DNA from: Rhodopseudomonas pseudopalustris | GTDB taxonomy: Bacteria; Pseudomonadota; Alphaproteobacteria; Rhizobiales; Xanthobacteraceae | Length of the DNA: 64,000 bases | Direction: 5' to 3' | Assembly (NCBI RefSeq): GCF_900110435.1 | Contig: NZ_FODT01000013.1 | Location: forward strand, 62,001-126,000 | In this document: piece by piece, positions 36,373-44,942 of the stretch | Layout of the letters: each line of letters begins with the position of its first letter | How positions within the stretch are numbered: the stretch's first letter is position 1 | Program-made: the position numbers and the translations under genes | The notes under the pieces: generated by a model | What the model was told of the DNA's origin: nothing | Databases searched by the model: none | The model's input: the letters and a program-made list of their open reading frames with translations, nothing else

Positions 36373-37485
36373 ATGGGAATCTCGTTCGACGCGGTCGACG
36401 GCTCGGTCTGGCTGAATTTCGACATCCAGCCCGCTGCAAATCCGACGTCCGCAACGGATCGCACGGCAAAGCTCGCCAATCCGGGCTTCGGCCGGGTGTT
36501 CACCGATCACATGGCGATCGTCCGCTACGACCAGGCCAAGGGCTGGCATGGCGCGCGAATCGAGGCCCGGGCGAATTTCCCACTCGATCCGGCCACCGCC
36601 GTGCTGCACTACGCGCAGGAGATCTTCGAGGGCCTCAAGGCCTATAAGCGCGACGACGGCGGCGTGAACCTGTTCCGCCCCGACGCCAATGCGCGGCGCT
36701 TCCGCAATTCGGCCGACCGCATGGCGATGGCGCAGCTGCCCGAGCCGGTGTTCATCGAGGCGGTCGAACAGCTGGTGCGCGCCGACCGCGACTGGATTCC
36801 GGGCGGCGAAGGCAGCCTCTATCTGCGGCCCTTCATGATCGCCAACGAGGTCTTCCTCGGCGTCAAGCCGTCGGCGGAATACATCTTCGCGGTGATCGCG
36901 TCGCCGGTCGGCTCCTACTTCAAGGGCGGGCCCGCGCCGGTGTCGATCTGGGTGTCGGAGAACTACACGCGCGCAGCGATCGGCGGCACCGGCAGCGTCA
37001 AATGCGGCGGCAACTACGCCGCGTCCTTGCGCGCGCAGGCCGAGGCGATCGAGCGCGGCTGCGACCAGGTTGTGTTCCTCGACGCGCTCGAGCGGCGTTA
37101 CATCGAGGAGCTCGGCGGCATGAACGTGTTCTTCGTGTTCGACGACGGCTCGCTGTCGACGCCGCCGCTCGGCACCATTCTGCCCGGCATCACCCGCGAC
37201 TCGATCATCGCGCTGGCGAAGGCGTCGGGCGCGCAGGTGCGCGAGGAGCCCTACACGATCGAGCAATGGCGCGCCGACGCCGCCAGCGGCAGGCTGAAAG
37301 AGGCCTTCGCCTGCGGCACGGCCGCGGTGATCTCGCCGATCGGCCAGGTGCGCTCGGCCAGCGGCGATTTCAGCATCAATGGCGGCGCCGCCGGCCCGGT
37401 CGCGATGGGATTGCGCAAGCAGCTCGTCGACATCCAGTACGGCCGCGCGCCCGATCCGCACAACTGGATCAGGAACGTCGCGTAG
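36373..37485 (+). CDS. ilvE: Branched-chain amino acid aminotransferase
   Basis: A 370-residue class IV PLP-dependent aminotransferase interconverting valine, leucine and isoleucine with their keto acids. Motifs are HYAQEIFEGLKAYKR, FRPDANARRFRNSADRMAM, SLYLRPFMIANE, and the PLP lysine in GSVKCGGNYAASL, with YIEELGGMNVFFVF and the C-terminal ACGTAAVISPIG. The ATG at 36373 has GGAGATAGG upstream and gives the usual length for the type II (eukaryote-like) class. The upstream frame is open but shows no family similarity. Confidence 0.94.
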   Translation: MGISFDAVDGSVWLNFDIQPAANPTSATDRTAKLANPGFGRVFTDHMAIVRYDQAKGWHGARIEARANFPLDPATAVLHYAQEIFEGLKAYKRDDGGVNLFRPDANARRFRNSADRMAMAQLPEPVFIEAVEQLVRADRDWIPGGEGSLYLRPFMIANEVFLGVKPSAEYIFAVIASPVGSYFKGGPAPVSIWVSENYTRAAIGGTGSVKCGGNYAASLRAQAEAIERGCDQVVFLDALERRYIEELGGMNVFFVFDDGSLSTPPLGTILPGITRDSIIALAKASGAQVREEPYTIEQWRADAASGRLKEAFACGTAAVISPIGQVRSASGDFSINGGAAGPVAMGLRKQLVDIQYGRAPDPHNWIRNVA

Positions 37486-37523
37486 TCGACGCGCCGGATC
37501 GGCCGCATCGACGAACACCGAAG

Positions 37524-37557
37524 GAGCACGGCGGGGCAACGCGCTCACGCCGTGCTC
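37524..37557. terminator. 10-bp perfect hairpin between convergent genes
   Basis: GAGCACGGCG (37524-37533) pairs perfectly with CGCCGTGCTC (37548-37557) after a 14-nt loop. It lies between the ilvE stop and the stop of the convergent small gene, overlapping the latter. It lacks a clear T-run and is most likely a bidirectional or factor-assisted terminator. Confidence 0.5.
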
Positions 37558-37769
37558 TCGCTGTCCCTGCGCGCCGCTTTCGCCGCGTGCATCCGGCTAC
37601 GTTGAATGTGCTCGTAGACATGGTCGATCACCTCGCGCTGCGCGTCGGTCGGCTCGTCGATCCGCAGCACCACGCAGGCGATCAGACTGCGGCAGGATCG
37701 ACCGCGGCGGCAGCGCTTCAGCGGGCAGTGTTTGTGCGCGCCGGCCCGGTTGGCAGTGAGTCTAATCAT
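37545..37769 (-). CDS. Small cysteine- and arginine-rich hypothetical protein
   Basis: A 74-residue basic protein with MIRLTANRAGAHKHCPLKRCRRGRSCRS at its start (three closely spaced cysteines that could bind metal), then a helical DAQREVIDHVYEHIQRSRMHAAKAARRD. A tiny five-codon frame MSTAE, with AGGAAG in front, ends by overlapping this ATG (gaATGAtt), so translation could be coupled to it. Function unknown; the conserved look of the cysteine motif makes coding likely. Confidence 0.6.
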   Translation of the reverse strand: MIRLTANRAGAHKHCPLKRCRRGRSCRSLIACVVLRIDEPTDAQREVIDHVYEHIQRSRMHAAKAARRDSESTA

Positions 37770-37945
37770 TCGGCTGTGCTCATCGAAACTTCCTGATGCT
37801 GCGAGGCAGGTCTGGCCGCGCCCGCAGGCGCCACACCTCTCCCGAGACCAGCGTACCGGCAACGCGCCCCTTGGTGTCGTGACGTTCAGACCCGCGGCTA
37901 GGCGGCGGATTGACAGCGCCGCGCGTCGCGGCCGACACTTCCCGG

Positions 37946-38215
37946 ATGTTTGTCTGGCTTCTCATCGCGATCGTGCTGGTCGGCGGCGCGGCGGCGATCG
38001 TGAACGACGCCGCCTATGACGGCGGATTGTTCGACTCCGCGACCGTGGTGAGCGTCGCCGCGCTCTCGGCGTTGGCTCTCTATCTCGGGCACGGGTTTCT
38101 GCGCGGCGCTAAGAGCGGCGAATGGCTGCATCATGCGCTGATCTGGGCTGCGATCGTGCTCACCGTTGCGCTCGCCTATCGGCTGCTGCCGCTGGCCGCG
38201 GCGCTCAGGTTCTGA
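37946..38215 (+). CDS. Small three-helix membrane protein
   Basis: An 89-residue hydrophobic protein with three predicted membrane segments: MFVWLLIAIVLVGGAAAIV, SATVVSVAALSALALYLGHGFL and HHALIWAAIVLTVALAYRLL. The layout resembles the membrane N-terminus of some TIGR02281-type aspartyl proteases, but no protease domain follows, so it is either a short stand-alone protein or a remnant. The ATG at 37946 is used; an upstream TTG would add 12 residues. Confidence 0.55.
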   Translation: MFVWLLIAIVLVGGAAAIVNDAAYDGGLFDSATVVSVAALSALALYLGHGFLRGAKSGEWLHHALIWAAIVLTVALAYRLLPLAAALRF

Positions 38216-38251
38216 AGAGATCGGGGGGCGCCTGCCCGGCGGCGGATGCCG

Positions 38252-38884
38252 TCACCCCTTCGGCACCCAGACATGGGTGCCCCACAGCCCGCGGTGCGGC
38301 GGGGGCGAGCCGCGGTAGCGGAGCGTCGTCATCGCGTCGAAGATGTGCCGCTCGCGGGCGTTCTTGTAGATGACGCAGTAATTCGCGCGCTTCAGTTTGA
38401 GCAGATTGTCGCGCACACGCTCCATGATCGGCGTCGAGAACGGATTGAACATGTACAGCACGAAGGGCTCGTCCTTGAACGCGTAGTTGCCGGCATCGCC
38501 ATGGACGACGCCGATGGTCTTGAAGCCGGAGGCCGCGACATTCTGTTTGGCCGAACGCGCCAGTTCGTCGGCGAACTCGACGCCGACGCAGGATTGAAAT
38601 CCGAGCTCGGCGGCGACGATCAGCATCCGGCCTTTGCCGCATCCCAGATCGACGAAGCGGTAACCGCGCGGGTCGAGACCGATGTATTTGATCGAATCCT
38701 GCAGGACACGCGGATCGCTCGCCTGGTAGCGCTCGCCGTACCGACGGGCGTCGTGGCGAATGGTGAGTTGCTCGAGATCGACGCCCGAACCTGTTTCGGT
38801 GCCGTATTTGGCGTCCCAATCGACGCTGCCGTGAGGGCTGCTGTCGCGCCCCGTCAGAAGGTTTCGCACCCAAGAGAATGGCAT
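38252..38884 (-). CDS. Class I SAM-dependent methyltransferase
   Basis: A 210-residue methyltransferase. Motif I is RFVDLGCGKGRMLIVAAELGF, followed by VGVEFADELARSAKQNV and the GDAGNYAFKDEPFVLYMFNPFS motif IV region. The C-terminal part with NCVIYKNARERHIFD-like sequence is typical of small-molecule or protein methyltransferases of this type. The ATG at 38884 was chosen because the upstream open frame lies in the 500-bp regulatory region of the puc operon. Substrate unknown. Confidence 0.82.
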   Translation of the reverse strand: MPFSWVRNLLTGRDSSPHGSVDWDAKYGTETGSGVDLEQLTIRHDARRYGERYQASDPRVLQDSIKYIGLDPRGYRFVDLGCGKGRMLIVAAELGFQSCVGVEFADELARSAKQNVAASGFKTIGVVHGDAGNYAFKDEPFVLYMFNPFSTPIMERVRDNLLKLKRANYCVIYKNARERHIFDAMTTLRYRGSPPPHRGLWGTHVWVPKG

Positions 38885-39143
38885 CGCCGGCCTACCGACT
38901 GAATGGCCCCGTGTTGGTGATACGCTATTGGCTCGGCGGTGACATGTCGCTTGATTTCGCTCAAAAGGCCTGCAGCCGGGCAGTTCGCTACGGTCATAGG
39001 AGGCTGCACGCGTTAATCTGCCGAACGGCTGCGGCTGCGCCGCGAGACGACGGCCGACAGCGCGGCGCCCCCGGCTTGCTGGGATCCCCACCCACGCACC
39101 AATTTGGCGCCTCGCTGTCCGGCATGAACCGGACATTGATTAG
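38885..39143. other. Non-coding region upstream of the puc promoter
   Basis: The 516-bp gap between the methyltransferase gene and pucB begins here. I see no convincing gene. It probably carries promoter elements for both divergent genes. Confidence 0.45.
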
Positions 39144-39161
39144 TGTCATGTCAAGTTGACA
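39144..39161 (+). promoter_or_regulatory. PpsR/CrtJ-type site overlapping a -35 box of pucBA
   Basis: TGTCATGTCAAGTTGACA is a perfect TGT-N12-ACA motif, the site used by PpsR in purple bacteria to repress photosynthesis genes under oxygen. Its right half is a perfect -35 TTGACA (39156-39161). The weak -10 match TAATTT follows after 16 bp. It lies about 240 bp upstream of pucB, so the leader would be long. Confidence 0.65.
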
Positions 39162-39387
39162 AAGTAGACTGTCACGATAATTTGACTACGCGAGAGAACG
39201 CCGTGATCGGCACCTGACCAGCAACGCTGGAGGAGGTCCGGGGCGGAGGTCTCAACCGGGGTGAGGTGCCCGGTCGACTGCGTGGCGAGGCCTGAGGGGG
39301 CAGCCGTGGTGGTCGGCAGGCGAGTTCGGCCCGGTCGCTGCTAGCGGCACTCGCGTGCGGGTTCAGCACGAAGTTTATTAATTCTCT
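39162..39387 (+). other. Long 5' leader of pucBA
   Basis: About 220 nt, GC-rich, without a gene, between the predicted puc promoter and the GAGGAGG ribosome-binding site (39388-39394). Long leaders of puc operons can affect mRNA stability; no specific fold was identified by eye. Confidence 0.45.
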
Positions 39388-39400
39388 GAGGAGGTTACCT

Positions 39401-39556
39401 ATGGCAGACGATCCCAACAAGGTCTGGCCGACCGGTCTGACGATCGCGGAATCGGAAGAGATCCACAAGCATGTGATCGACGGCACGCGCATCTTCGGCG
39501 CGATCGCGATCGTGGCGCATTTCCTGGCGTATGTTTATTCGCCCTGGCTGCACTAA
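39401..39556 (+). CDS. pucB: LH2 light-harvesting beta polypeptide
   Basis: A 51-residue peripheral antenna beta subunit, [20 protein letters not shown]..., with a single membrane helix (about 30-50) and H40 in VAHF as B850 bacteriochlorophyll ligand, plus the helical N-terminal H22. It ends [11 protein letters not shown] like other LH2 betas. GAGGAGG lies before the ATG. It is followed 12 nt later by pucA. No pucC assembly gene is adjacent, so this is an additional puc locus in a genome that probably has several. Confidence 0.95.
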   Translation: MADDPNKVWPTGLTIAESEEIHKHVIDGTRIFGAIAIVAHFLAYVYSPWLH

Positions 39557-39568
39557 GGGAGATCGATC

Positions 39569-39772
39569 ATGAATCAAGGCAGAATCTGGACCGTCGTCAG
39601 CCCGACCGTTGGTCTTCCGCTGCTGCTCGGCAGCGTCACCGTGATCGCGATCCTGGTGCACACCGCGGTGCTCAACAACACCGCCTGGTTCCCGAAGTAC
39701 TGGCAGGGTGGCAGCGCTGTTGCCGCCGCGCCGGCCGCTCCGGCCCCGGCCGCTGCTCCGGCCAAGAAGTAA
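39569..39772 (+). CDS. pucA: LH2 light-harvesting alpha polypeptide
   Basis: A 67-residue LH2 alpha subunit. N-terminus [22 protein letters not shown] precedes the membrane helix with H31 (B850 ligand). Y44 and W45 are present (FPKYWQGG); in Rhodopseudomonas/Rhodoblastus LH2 these hydrogen-bond the B850 acetyl groups, so this antenna should absorb near 850 nm rather than as the LH3/LH4 type that lacks them. The C-terminal tail is unusually alanine/proline-rich ([17 protein letters not shown]). GGGAG precedes the start. Confidence 0.95.
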   Translation: MNQGRIWTVVSPTVGLPLLLGSVTVIAILVHTAVLNNTAWFPKYWQGGSAVAAAPAAPAPAAAPAKK

Positions 39773-39797
39773 GCTCTCTTACTTCGACATAATAGCC

Positions 39798-39846
39798 AAC
39801 GCCCGCCGCGGCCCCTTGGGGACCTCGGCGGGCGTTGTGCGTTTTG
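39798..39846 (+). terminator. Intrinsic terminator of pucBA
   Basis: AACGCCCGCCG (39798-39808) and CGGCGGGCGTT (39826-39836) form an 11-bp perfect stem, followed by GTGCGTTTT. It lies 25 bp after the pucA stop. Confidence 0.75.
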
Positions 39847-40341
39847 AGGATCGCGATTGCGGCGCGGCGCGTCCACCCCACGCCACGGCACCGCCGCCGA
39901 TCGAACACACCGTGTTCATCCTCGCCGCCTTGTCCTCGTCATCGCCTCGCCTTCGTCACCCCACCGCTTCATCATCACCGCCTTGATCGTGACCGCACCG
40001 ATCGCTTCGCGCCGTCTGGAACACCTCCAGACTCGCAGCGAGGGCTGTGCGACACGATGATGACCGGGCGCGCGCCGAGTGGTGTTTTTCTTTGATCGAT
40101 TCTCATCTTTGCGAACACGGGACTCTCCGTTCGCAAAAGACTCGTTGTCGCGGCCGTCGCGCCGGCGATGCAATTCTATTCGCAAGAATCGCCTGTGCCG
40201 CAGCCACTTCTCAAACGTTAAGAAAACCTCACCATTGCTCTCACCGAAATATCAGCCTGCGTCACTGCAACTTCATCCAGCCGACCCACTTGAGCCGCAT
40301 TGCATCGGCATGATGCAGACTGGACATGAAGGAGACCATCG
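39847..40341. other. 495-bp non-coding region with a 9-bp inverted repeat
   Basis: I see no gene here. The plus strand holds TTTGCGAAC (40108-40116) and GTTCGCAAA (40129-40137), a perfect 9-bp inverted repeat with a 12-nt spacer. The composition around it is less GC-rich than the surroundings. The ribosome-binding site AAGGAG of the next small gene lies at the end. Confidence 0.5.
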
Positions 40342-40560
40342 ATGACTGCCAACGACCAGCCTAAGTTCGATCCCGAGTACGTCGCGACGCTGCGCGAGGT
40401 GCTTGATATCGCGGTCACGCAGATCGCGACGGAACACCGCACTCCCGCAACCAAAGCGGTGATGGCGCAGATCATCGTGCAGAACGCCGCACGCGGCGTC
40501 ACCGATGCGCGTGCGCTGGTGCATGACGCCGTGCTCGCCGGCGCCGATGGAGCGCCGTAG
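40342..40560 (+). CDS. Small soluble hypothetical protein
   Basis: A 72-residue acidic-to-neutral helical protein (FDPEYVATLREVLDIAVTQIATEHRTPATKAVMAQIIVQNAARGVTDARALVHDAVLAGADG). No signal, membrane segment or metal motif. GAAGGAG lies 8 nt upstream and codon use is like the neighbours, which supports coding. No known family recognised. Confidence 0.7.
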   Translation: MTANDQPKFDPEYVATLREVLDIAVTQIATEHRTPATKAVMAQIIVQNAARGVTDARALVHDAVLAGADGAP

Positions 40561-40635
40561 CTCCCTTAATATCCAACGCCCATCCTCGCGCGCCGCTGTC
40601 TTCGCGGCGCGTTTTGATTCGAAAGACACAACCGC

Positions 40636-40785
40636 CGTCATTCCGGGGCGCTCGCGCAAGCGAGCGCCCCGGAATCCATCAGCCCAGTGCGCGCGTTTCG
40701 GCACGGCAATGATGGGCGTCCGGCGATCGACAACGAATGTCAGGGATATGGATTCCGGGTGCGCGCTGCACGCGCCCCGGAATGA
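40636..40785. repeat. MITE-like nested inverted repeat, family A, copy 2
   Basis: Same outer arms as at 30832: CGTCATTCCGGGGCGC...CCCCGGAATCCATC on the left and TATGGATTCCGGG...CGCCCCGGAATGACG on the right, with a different centre. The left arm is itself a near-perfect palindrome (GGGGCGCTCGC-gcaa-GCGAGCGCCCC). Confidence 0.8.
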
Positions 40786-40808
40786 CGAACGCTGGGCGTG
40801 AGCCGCCC

Positions 40809-42440
40809 TTACTCGCCCCAGGCGCCGAACGCTTCGGAGAAGGCGCGCTCTCCCGGCGGACCCTTTTCGATCGCAATGATGGCGCGGCGCTGGTTGGTGT
40901 AGACGATCGGCACGTCGAACCAGGAGCGCTCCTTCAGGAGCTGCAAATTGCGCGCGCGGTCGGCCTCGACATTGCTCAGGCCCACCAGGAAGAAGCCGTC
41001 GGTGACCTTGACCGCGAGGCCGGCCAGCGGCGTTCCGCGCGCCTGCTCGTTCGACTTCATCAGGATGCCGGGAACGTTGGCGACGCCGCCGCCGGTGAAA
41101 TCCTGCGGCAGGATGAACGTCAGCTCTGCCGTGTGGCTCGCCGGCAGCGAGGTGTCGGTGTTGCGGCGGAATGACATCGTCATCTTGAACTTGCGCTCGG
41201 GCACCTCGATGTCGGCGCGCACCGCGAGGTCGGCGCCGCCCTTGGCGCTGGCGCCCTTGATCTGCTCGGTGCGCCATACCACCGTGCCGACATATTGCTT
41301 GCCCTTGGGATCGGACGGATCCTCGTCGTACAGCACAACGCGCTGAGCGACAGGGGCCACCATTTCCGACGACGAAGGCTGGCCGACGCGGTCGGTGATC
41401 TTCGGCCGCTCGGTCGAGGCCGGCGGCGCGGTGGTGGTCGCGGTCTCGGTCGAGGGCTGCGACTTCATCAGTCCGCGCATCGCCGACCACAGCGACGGCC
41501 CCCACAAGATGCCGGCGCCGACCAGCACCAGCACAAGACCGATCACCAACGCGCTGCGCAGCGGGAAGCGCGACGGCTTGCGCGTCGGCTTGCGCGAAGC
41601 CTTGCGATCCGGCTCGATTCGAGGTCGCGTGGTGGCGGGCTGCGGCGCATAGCGCGACGCCTCGTCGATCGACTCGTCATAGGAATACGGCGCGCCCGGA
41701 TCGGTGCGGTTCTCCATCGACGGTTCGAGCCGGTCGAACTCCGGCGACGGCGCGACATTGGCGTAGGTCTTGCGCGCCGAGCGATTGGCCTGCGCGGCCG
41801 CGCGGCCGATATCGTCGAGATCCGCGGTGACGTCGCGGAAGCCGCGCAGCCCATTGTCGGCGGCCGGATTGGCGCCCTGGCCAGCGCCTGGACCTTGGCC
41901 AGCACCCTGGCCCTGATCCGGACGACGCACCGCAGGGCGCTCGCGGCCGGGCTCCGGCGGGATCGGCGGCGGATCGACCCGCAGATTGCGTTGCGGACGG
42001 TCTTCACGCGGCGGCGGCGGCGCCGGCGACTGCGACCGGGGGCGCACCGGCGACTCCGGTTCGGCCTGGGCCGCGCCGGGTGGCAACGGCGCGCGGCTGA
42101 CCTGCGGCGGCGGATCGCCCGGGCGCGACGGCGCGCGGCTCGACGCCCGCAGCGCGTCGCCCGGACGCGCGGCCTCGCCGGCGGGCCGGCGATTCTTCAG
42201 CTCGGCGCGGGAGGCGTCGCGGGAACGTTGCGCGGCCTCGGACTCGACCTTGCGCACCGCCTCTTCGAGCGCCAGCCGCTCGCGGGTGATCTCGGATTCG
42301 GTCAGCGGCGGCTGGACGCCGCGCAGTTGCGCGATCAAGGCCGCGCGGGCCCGCTCGTAGATCGCACGGCGCTGCTCTCCCGGAGCACTGGGGTCCAGGC
42401 CGGATATGGCGCGCGCAATCAGCGGATAGTAATCAGCCAT
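40809..42440 (-). CDS. Proline-rich single-pass membrane protein of unknown function
   Basis: A 543-residue protein in four parts: an N-terminal helical region (about 1-75, ADYYPLIARAISGLDPSAPGEQRRAIYERARAALIAQL), a long proline/arginine-rich disordered linker (about 85-280), one membrane helix (about 292-312, RSALVIGLVLVLVGAGILWGP), and a globular C-terminal domain (about 360-543, VVLYDEDPSDPKGKQYVGTVVWRTE...). Topology suggests the N-terminal part in the cytoplasm and the C-terminal domain outside. The start ADYYPLIA is typical of a conserved Bradyrhizobiaceae protein near purA. No enzymatic motif. Confidence 0.8.
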   Translation of the reverse strand: MADYYPLIARAISGLDPSAPGEQRRAIYERARAALIAQLRGVQPPLTESEITRERLALEEAVRKVESEAAQRSRDASRAELKNRRPAGEAARPGDALRASSRAPSRPGDPPPQVSRAPLPPGAAQAEPESPVRPRSQSPAPPPPREDRPQRNLRVDPPPIPPEPGRERPAVRRPDQGQGAGQGPGAGQGANPAADNGLRGFRDVTADLDDIGRAAAQANRSARKTYANVAPSPEFDRLEPSMENRTDPGAPYSYDESIDEASRYAPQPATTRPRIEPDRKASRKPTRKPSRFPLRSALVIGLVLVLVGAGILWGPSLWSAMRGLMKSQPSTETATTTAPPASTERPKITDRVGQPSSSEMVAPVAQRVVLYDEDPSDPKGKQYVGTVVWRTEQIKGASAKGGADLAVRADIEVPERKFKMTMSFRRNTDTSLPASHTAELTFILPQDFTGGGVANVPGILMKSNEQARGTPLAGLAVKVTDGFFLVGLSNVEADRARNLQLLKERSWFDVPIVYTNQRRAIIAIEKGPPGERAFSEAFGAWGE

Positions 42441-42477
42441 CTTGACTCAAGTTTCGATGTCGTTCGGTAACATCTTA

Positions 42478-43770
42478 TTAAGCCTCGAAGGGATTCTGCA
42501 CCAGAATTGTATCCTCGCGTTCGGGACTGGTGGACAACAGCGCGATCGGACAGCCGACCAGCTCTTCGACGCGGCGGACATATTTCACCGCCTGCGCCGG
42601 CAGGTCTGCCCACGAACGCGCGTTGGCGGTCGGTTCCTTCCAGCCTTCGATGGTCTCGTAGATCGGCACGACGCGCGCCTGCGCGCCCTCGCCAGCCGGC
42701 AAATGGTCGATCTCCTTGCCGTCGAGCATATAGCCGACGCAGACCTCTATCGAATCGAAGCCGTCGAGAATGTCGAGCTTGGTCAGCGCGAGGCCGTGGA
42801 TGCCGCAGGTCCGCACCGTCTGGCGCACCAGCACCGCGTCGAACCAGCCGCAGCGGCGAGGCCGCCCGGTGTTGGTGCCGAATTCGCGGCCGCGCTCGCC
42901 GATCTTGCGGCCAATCTCGTTGTCCAATTCGGTCGGGAACGGCCCCTGGCCGACGCGCGTGGTGTAGGCCTTGCAGATGCCGAGCACATAGCCGACTGAG
43001 CCCGGACCCATGCCGGTCCCGGTCGCGGCCTGGGCCGCCACCGTGTTCGACGAGGTGACGTAGGGATAAGTGCCGTGATCCACGTCCAGGAGCGCGCCCT
43101 GCGCGCCTTCGAACAGGATGCGCTTACCCTCGCGGCGCTTGATGTCGAGCAGCCGCCACACCGTCTCGGCGTAAGGCAGCAGCCGTGGCGCCAGCGCGGT
43201 CAGCTCCTTGAGAATCGCGCCCGCCTCGAATTCGGAAAGGCCGAGGCCGCGGCGCAGCGCGTTGTGATGCGTCAGCAGCCGCTCGATCTTGTGCGGCAGC
43301 GTGTCGATATCGGCGAGGTCCATCAGCCGGATCGCGCGGCGGCCGACCTTGTCTTCATAGGCCGGGCCGATGCCGCGCTGGGTGGTGCCGATCGAAGTCG
43401 CCTTGCTGGCGTTCTCGCGCAGCGCGTCGAGTTCGCGATGCAGCGGCAGGATCAGCGTGACGTTCTCGGCGACGCGCAGATTCTCCGGCGAGATCGCGAC
43501 GCCCTGCTTGGTCAGCCGCTCGACCTCGTCGAGAAACGCCTGCGGATCGAACACCACGCCGTTGCCGATCACTGCGAGCTTCGACGGCCGCAGCACGCCC
43601 GACGGCAGCAGCGCCAGCTTGTAGGTCTCGCCGTTGATCACCAGCGTATGGCCGGCATTGTGCCCGCCCTGGAAGCGGGCGACGATGTCGGCCTGCTCCG
43701 ACAGCCAGTCAACGATCTTGCCCTTCCCCTCGTCGCCCCATTGGGCGCCGACCACGACGACATTGGCCAT
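42478..43770 (-). CDS. purA: Adenylosuccinate synthetase
   Basis: A 430-residue enzyme making adenylosuccinate from IMP, aspartate and GTP. The N-terminal GTP-binding motif [19 protein letters not shown] is exact. Later motifs are [65 protein letters not shown] and [17 protein letters not shown]. The ATG at 43770 sits at the universal N-terminus just before VVVG; the longer open frame upstream has no similarity. Confidence 0.97.
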   Translation of the reverse strand: MANVVVVGAQWGDEGKGKIVDWLSEQADIVARFQGGHNAGHTLVINGETYKLALLPSGVLRPSKLAVIGNGVVFDPQAFLDEVERLTKQGVAISPENLRVAENVTLILPLHRELDALRENASKATSIGTTQRGIGPAYEDKVGRRAIRLMDLADIDTLPHKIERLLTHHNALRRGLGLSEFEAGAILKELTALAPRLLPYAETVWRLLDIKRREGKRILFEGAQGALLDVDHGTYPYVTSSNTVAAQAATGTGMGPGSVGYVLGICKAYTTRVGQGPFPTELDNEIGRKIGERGREFGTNTGRPRRCGWFDAVLVRQTVRTCGIHGLALTKLDILDGFDSIEVCVGYMLDGKEIDHLPAGEGAQARVVPIYETIEGWKEPTANARSWADLPAQAVKYVRRVEELVGCPIALLSTSPEREDTILVQNPFEA

Positions 43771-44093
43771 TTTCGAGCAGTTCCCCTGCAACTCAACCGG
43801 ATAAAGCACGATCGTGGAGCGCCTGTCGGCGGCTTGCCTGATCGTTCTGAGAGCCAAGCCAAAACACGGCCGTGGCCGCTCGCGTGCGAGGCGATCAATC
43901 GGATAACGGATGCGGGCTTGCGACGCAAGCGAAACGGGCCGTTATCCGACGCCGGATGCGCCCCCAACGCATTGATTTCCCCTGAAAATCCGACGGGCCG
44001 GCGCGAAGCTTGACGGCGCTTTTCATAGCCGCTTGGTTGGATCGGGCGAACGGGCGCCGCCGCCCGGCGATCGAAGTGGAGACGACACCCAAC
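43771..44093. other. 323-bp divergent region with a nested cruciform
   Basis: Between purA and the aldo/keto reductase gene. CGGATAACGG (43900-43909) and CCGTTATCCG (43939-43948) form a perfect 10-bp inverted repeat, enclosing a second perfect palindrome GCTTGCG-A-CGCAAGC (43916-43930). It could be an operator or a leader RNA of purA. Nothing else is seen. Confidence 0.55.
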
Positions 44094-44918
44094 ATGGTAT
44101 CGGTGACAACGCAGGGCCTGAATGTGCCCAAGCTCGGGCTCGGCACCTTCAAGCTGCAGGGCAAGGACTGCCACGAAGCGGTGCTGACCGCGCTGGCGAT
44201 GGGTTATCGGCACATCGACACCGCCGAGATGTACGCCAACGAGGGGTCGGTCGGCGACGCGCTGCAGGACACCGACGTCCCGCGCGAGCAAATCCACGTC
44301 ACGACGAAAGTCTGGTGGCAGAACCTCGCCCCCGACGCGATCCGCAAGGCGTTCGACCAGAGCCTGTCCAAGCTGAAGACCGACTATGTCGACTTCTACC
44401 TGATCCATTGGCCGGCGCCGGACATGAACCTCGCCGCCGCCCTCGAGACGCTGATGCGAATCAAGGCCGAGGGCGGCGCCCGCGCGATCGGCGTGTGCAA
44501 TTTCCCGGTCGCGCTGCTGAAGCAGGCGGTCGAGGACATCAAAGCGCCGATCGCCTGCAATCAGGTCGAGTATCACGTGCTGCTCAGCCAGAACCGGCTG
44601 CTGCCTTATGCGCAGAGCAAAAGCGTGCCGCTCACCGCCTATGCGCCGCTGGCGCAGGGCCGGCTCGCGTCCTATCCGGAACTGCAACAGATCGCCGACA
44701 AGCACAACGCCACCGCGGCCCAGATCGCGTTGGCCTGGCTGCTCGAACAGGACGGCGTGCTGGCGATCCCGAAGGCGCGCAGCGAAGCCAGCCAGAGGAG
44801 CAATCTCGGCGCGCTGAGCGTCAGGCTCGACCAGGACGATCGCGCCTTGATCGCCAAGCTCCCGAAGGATCAGCGCTTCGTCAAGCCGGCGTTCGCGCCG
44901 GAATGGGACCCGGAGTAG
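44094..44918 (+). CDS. Aldo/keto reductase
   Basis: A 274-residue NADPH-dependent aldo/keto reductase of the 2,5-diketo-D-gluconate reductase-like group. The tetrad is visible: D and Y in RHIDTAEMYANEG, K in VTTKVWW, H in YLIHWPAP. Further motifs are GVCNFPVALL, CNQVEYHVLL and LAWLLEQDGVLAIPKARSEASQRSN (cofactor 2'-phosphate binding). The ATG at 44094 is at the start of the conserved barrel; upstream sequence is non-coding. Substrate unknown. Confidence 0.9.
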   Translation: MVSVTTQGLNVPKLGLGTFKLQGKDCHEAVLTALAMGYRHIDTAEMYANEGSVGDALQDTDVPREQIHVTTKVWWQNLAPDAIRKAFDQSLSKLKTDYVDFYLIHWPAPDMNLAAALETLMRIKAEGGARAIGVCNFPVALLKQAVEDIKAPIACNQVEYHVLLSQNRLLPYAQSKSVPLTAYAPLAQGRLASYPELQQIADKHNATAAQIALAWLLEQDGVLAIPKARSEASQRSNLGALSVRLDQDDRALIAKLPKDQRFVKPAFAPEWDPE

Positions 44919-44942
44919 GTCGCGCCGGCGCCACGCCCGCGA

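Noticed and set aside
37910-38215. Aspartyl protease of the TIGR02281 type
   Set aside because: Only membrane helices are present and the catalytic Asp-Thr/Ser-Gly domain is missing, so it is listed as a small membrane protein.
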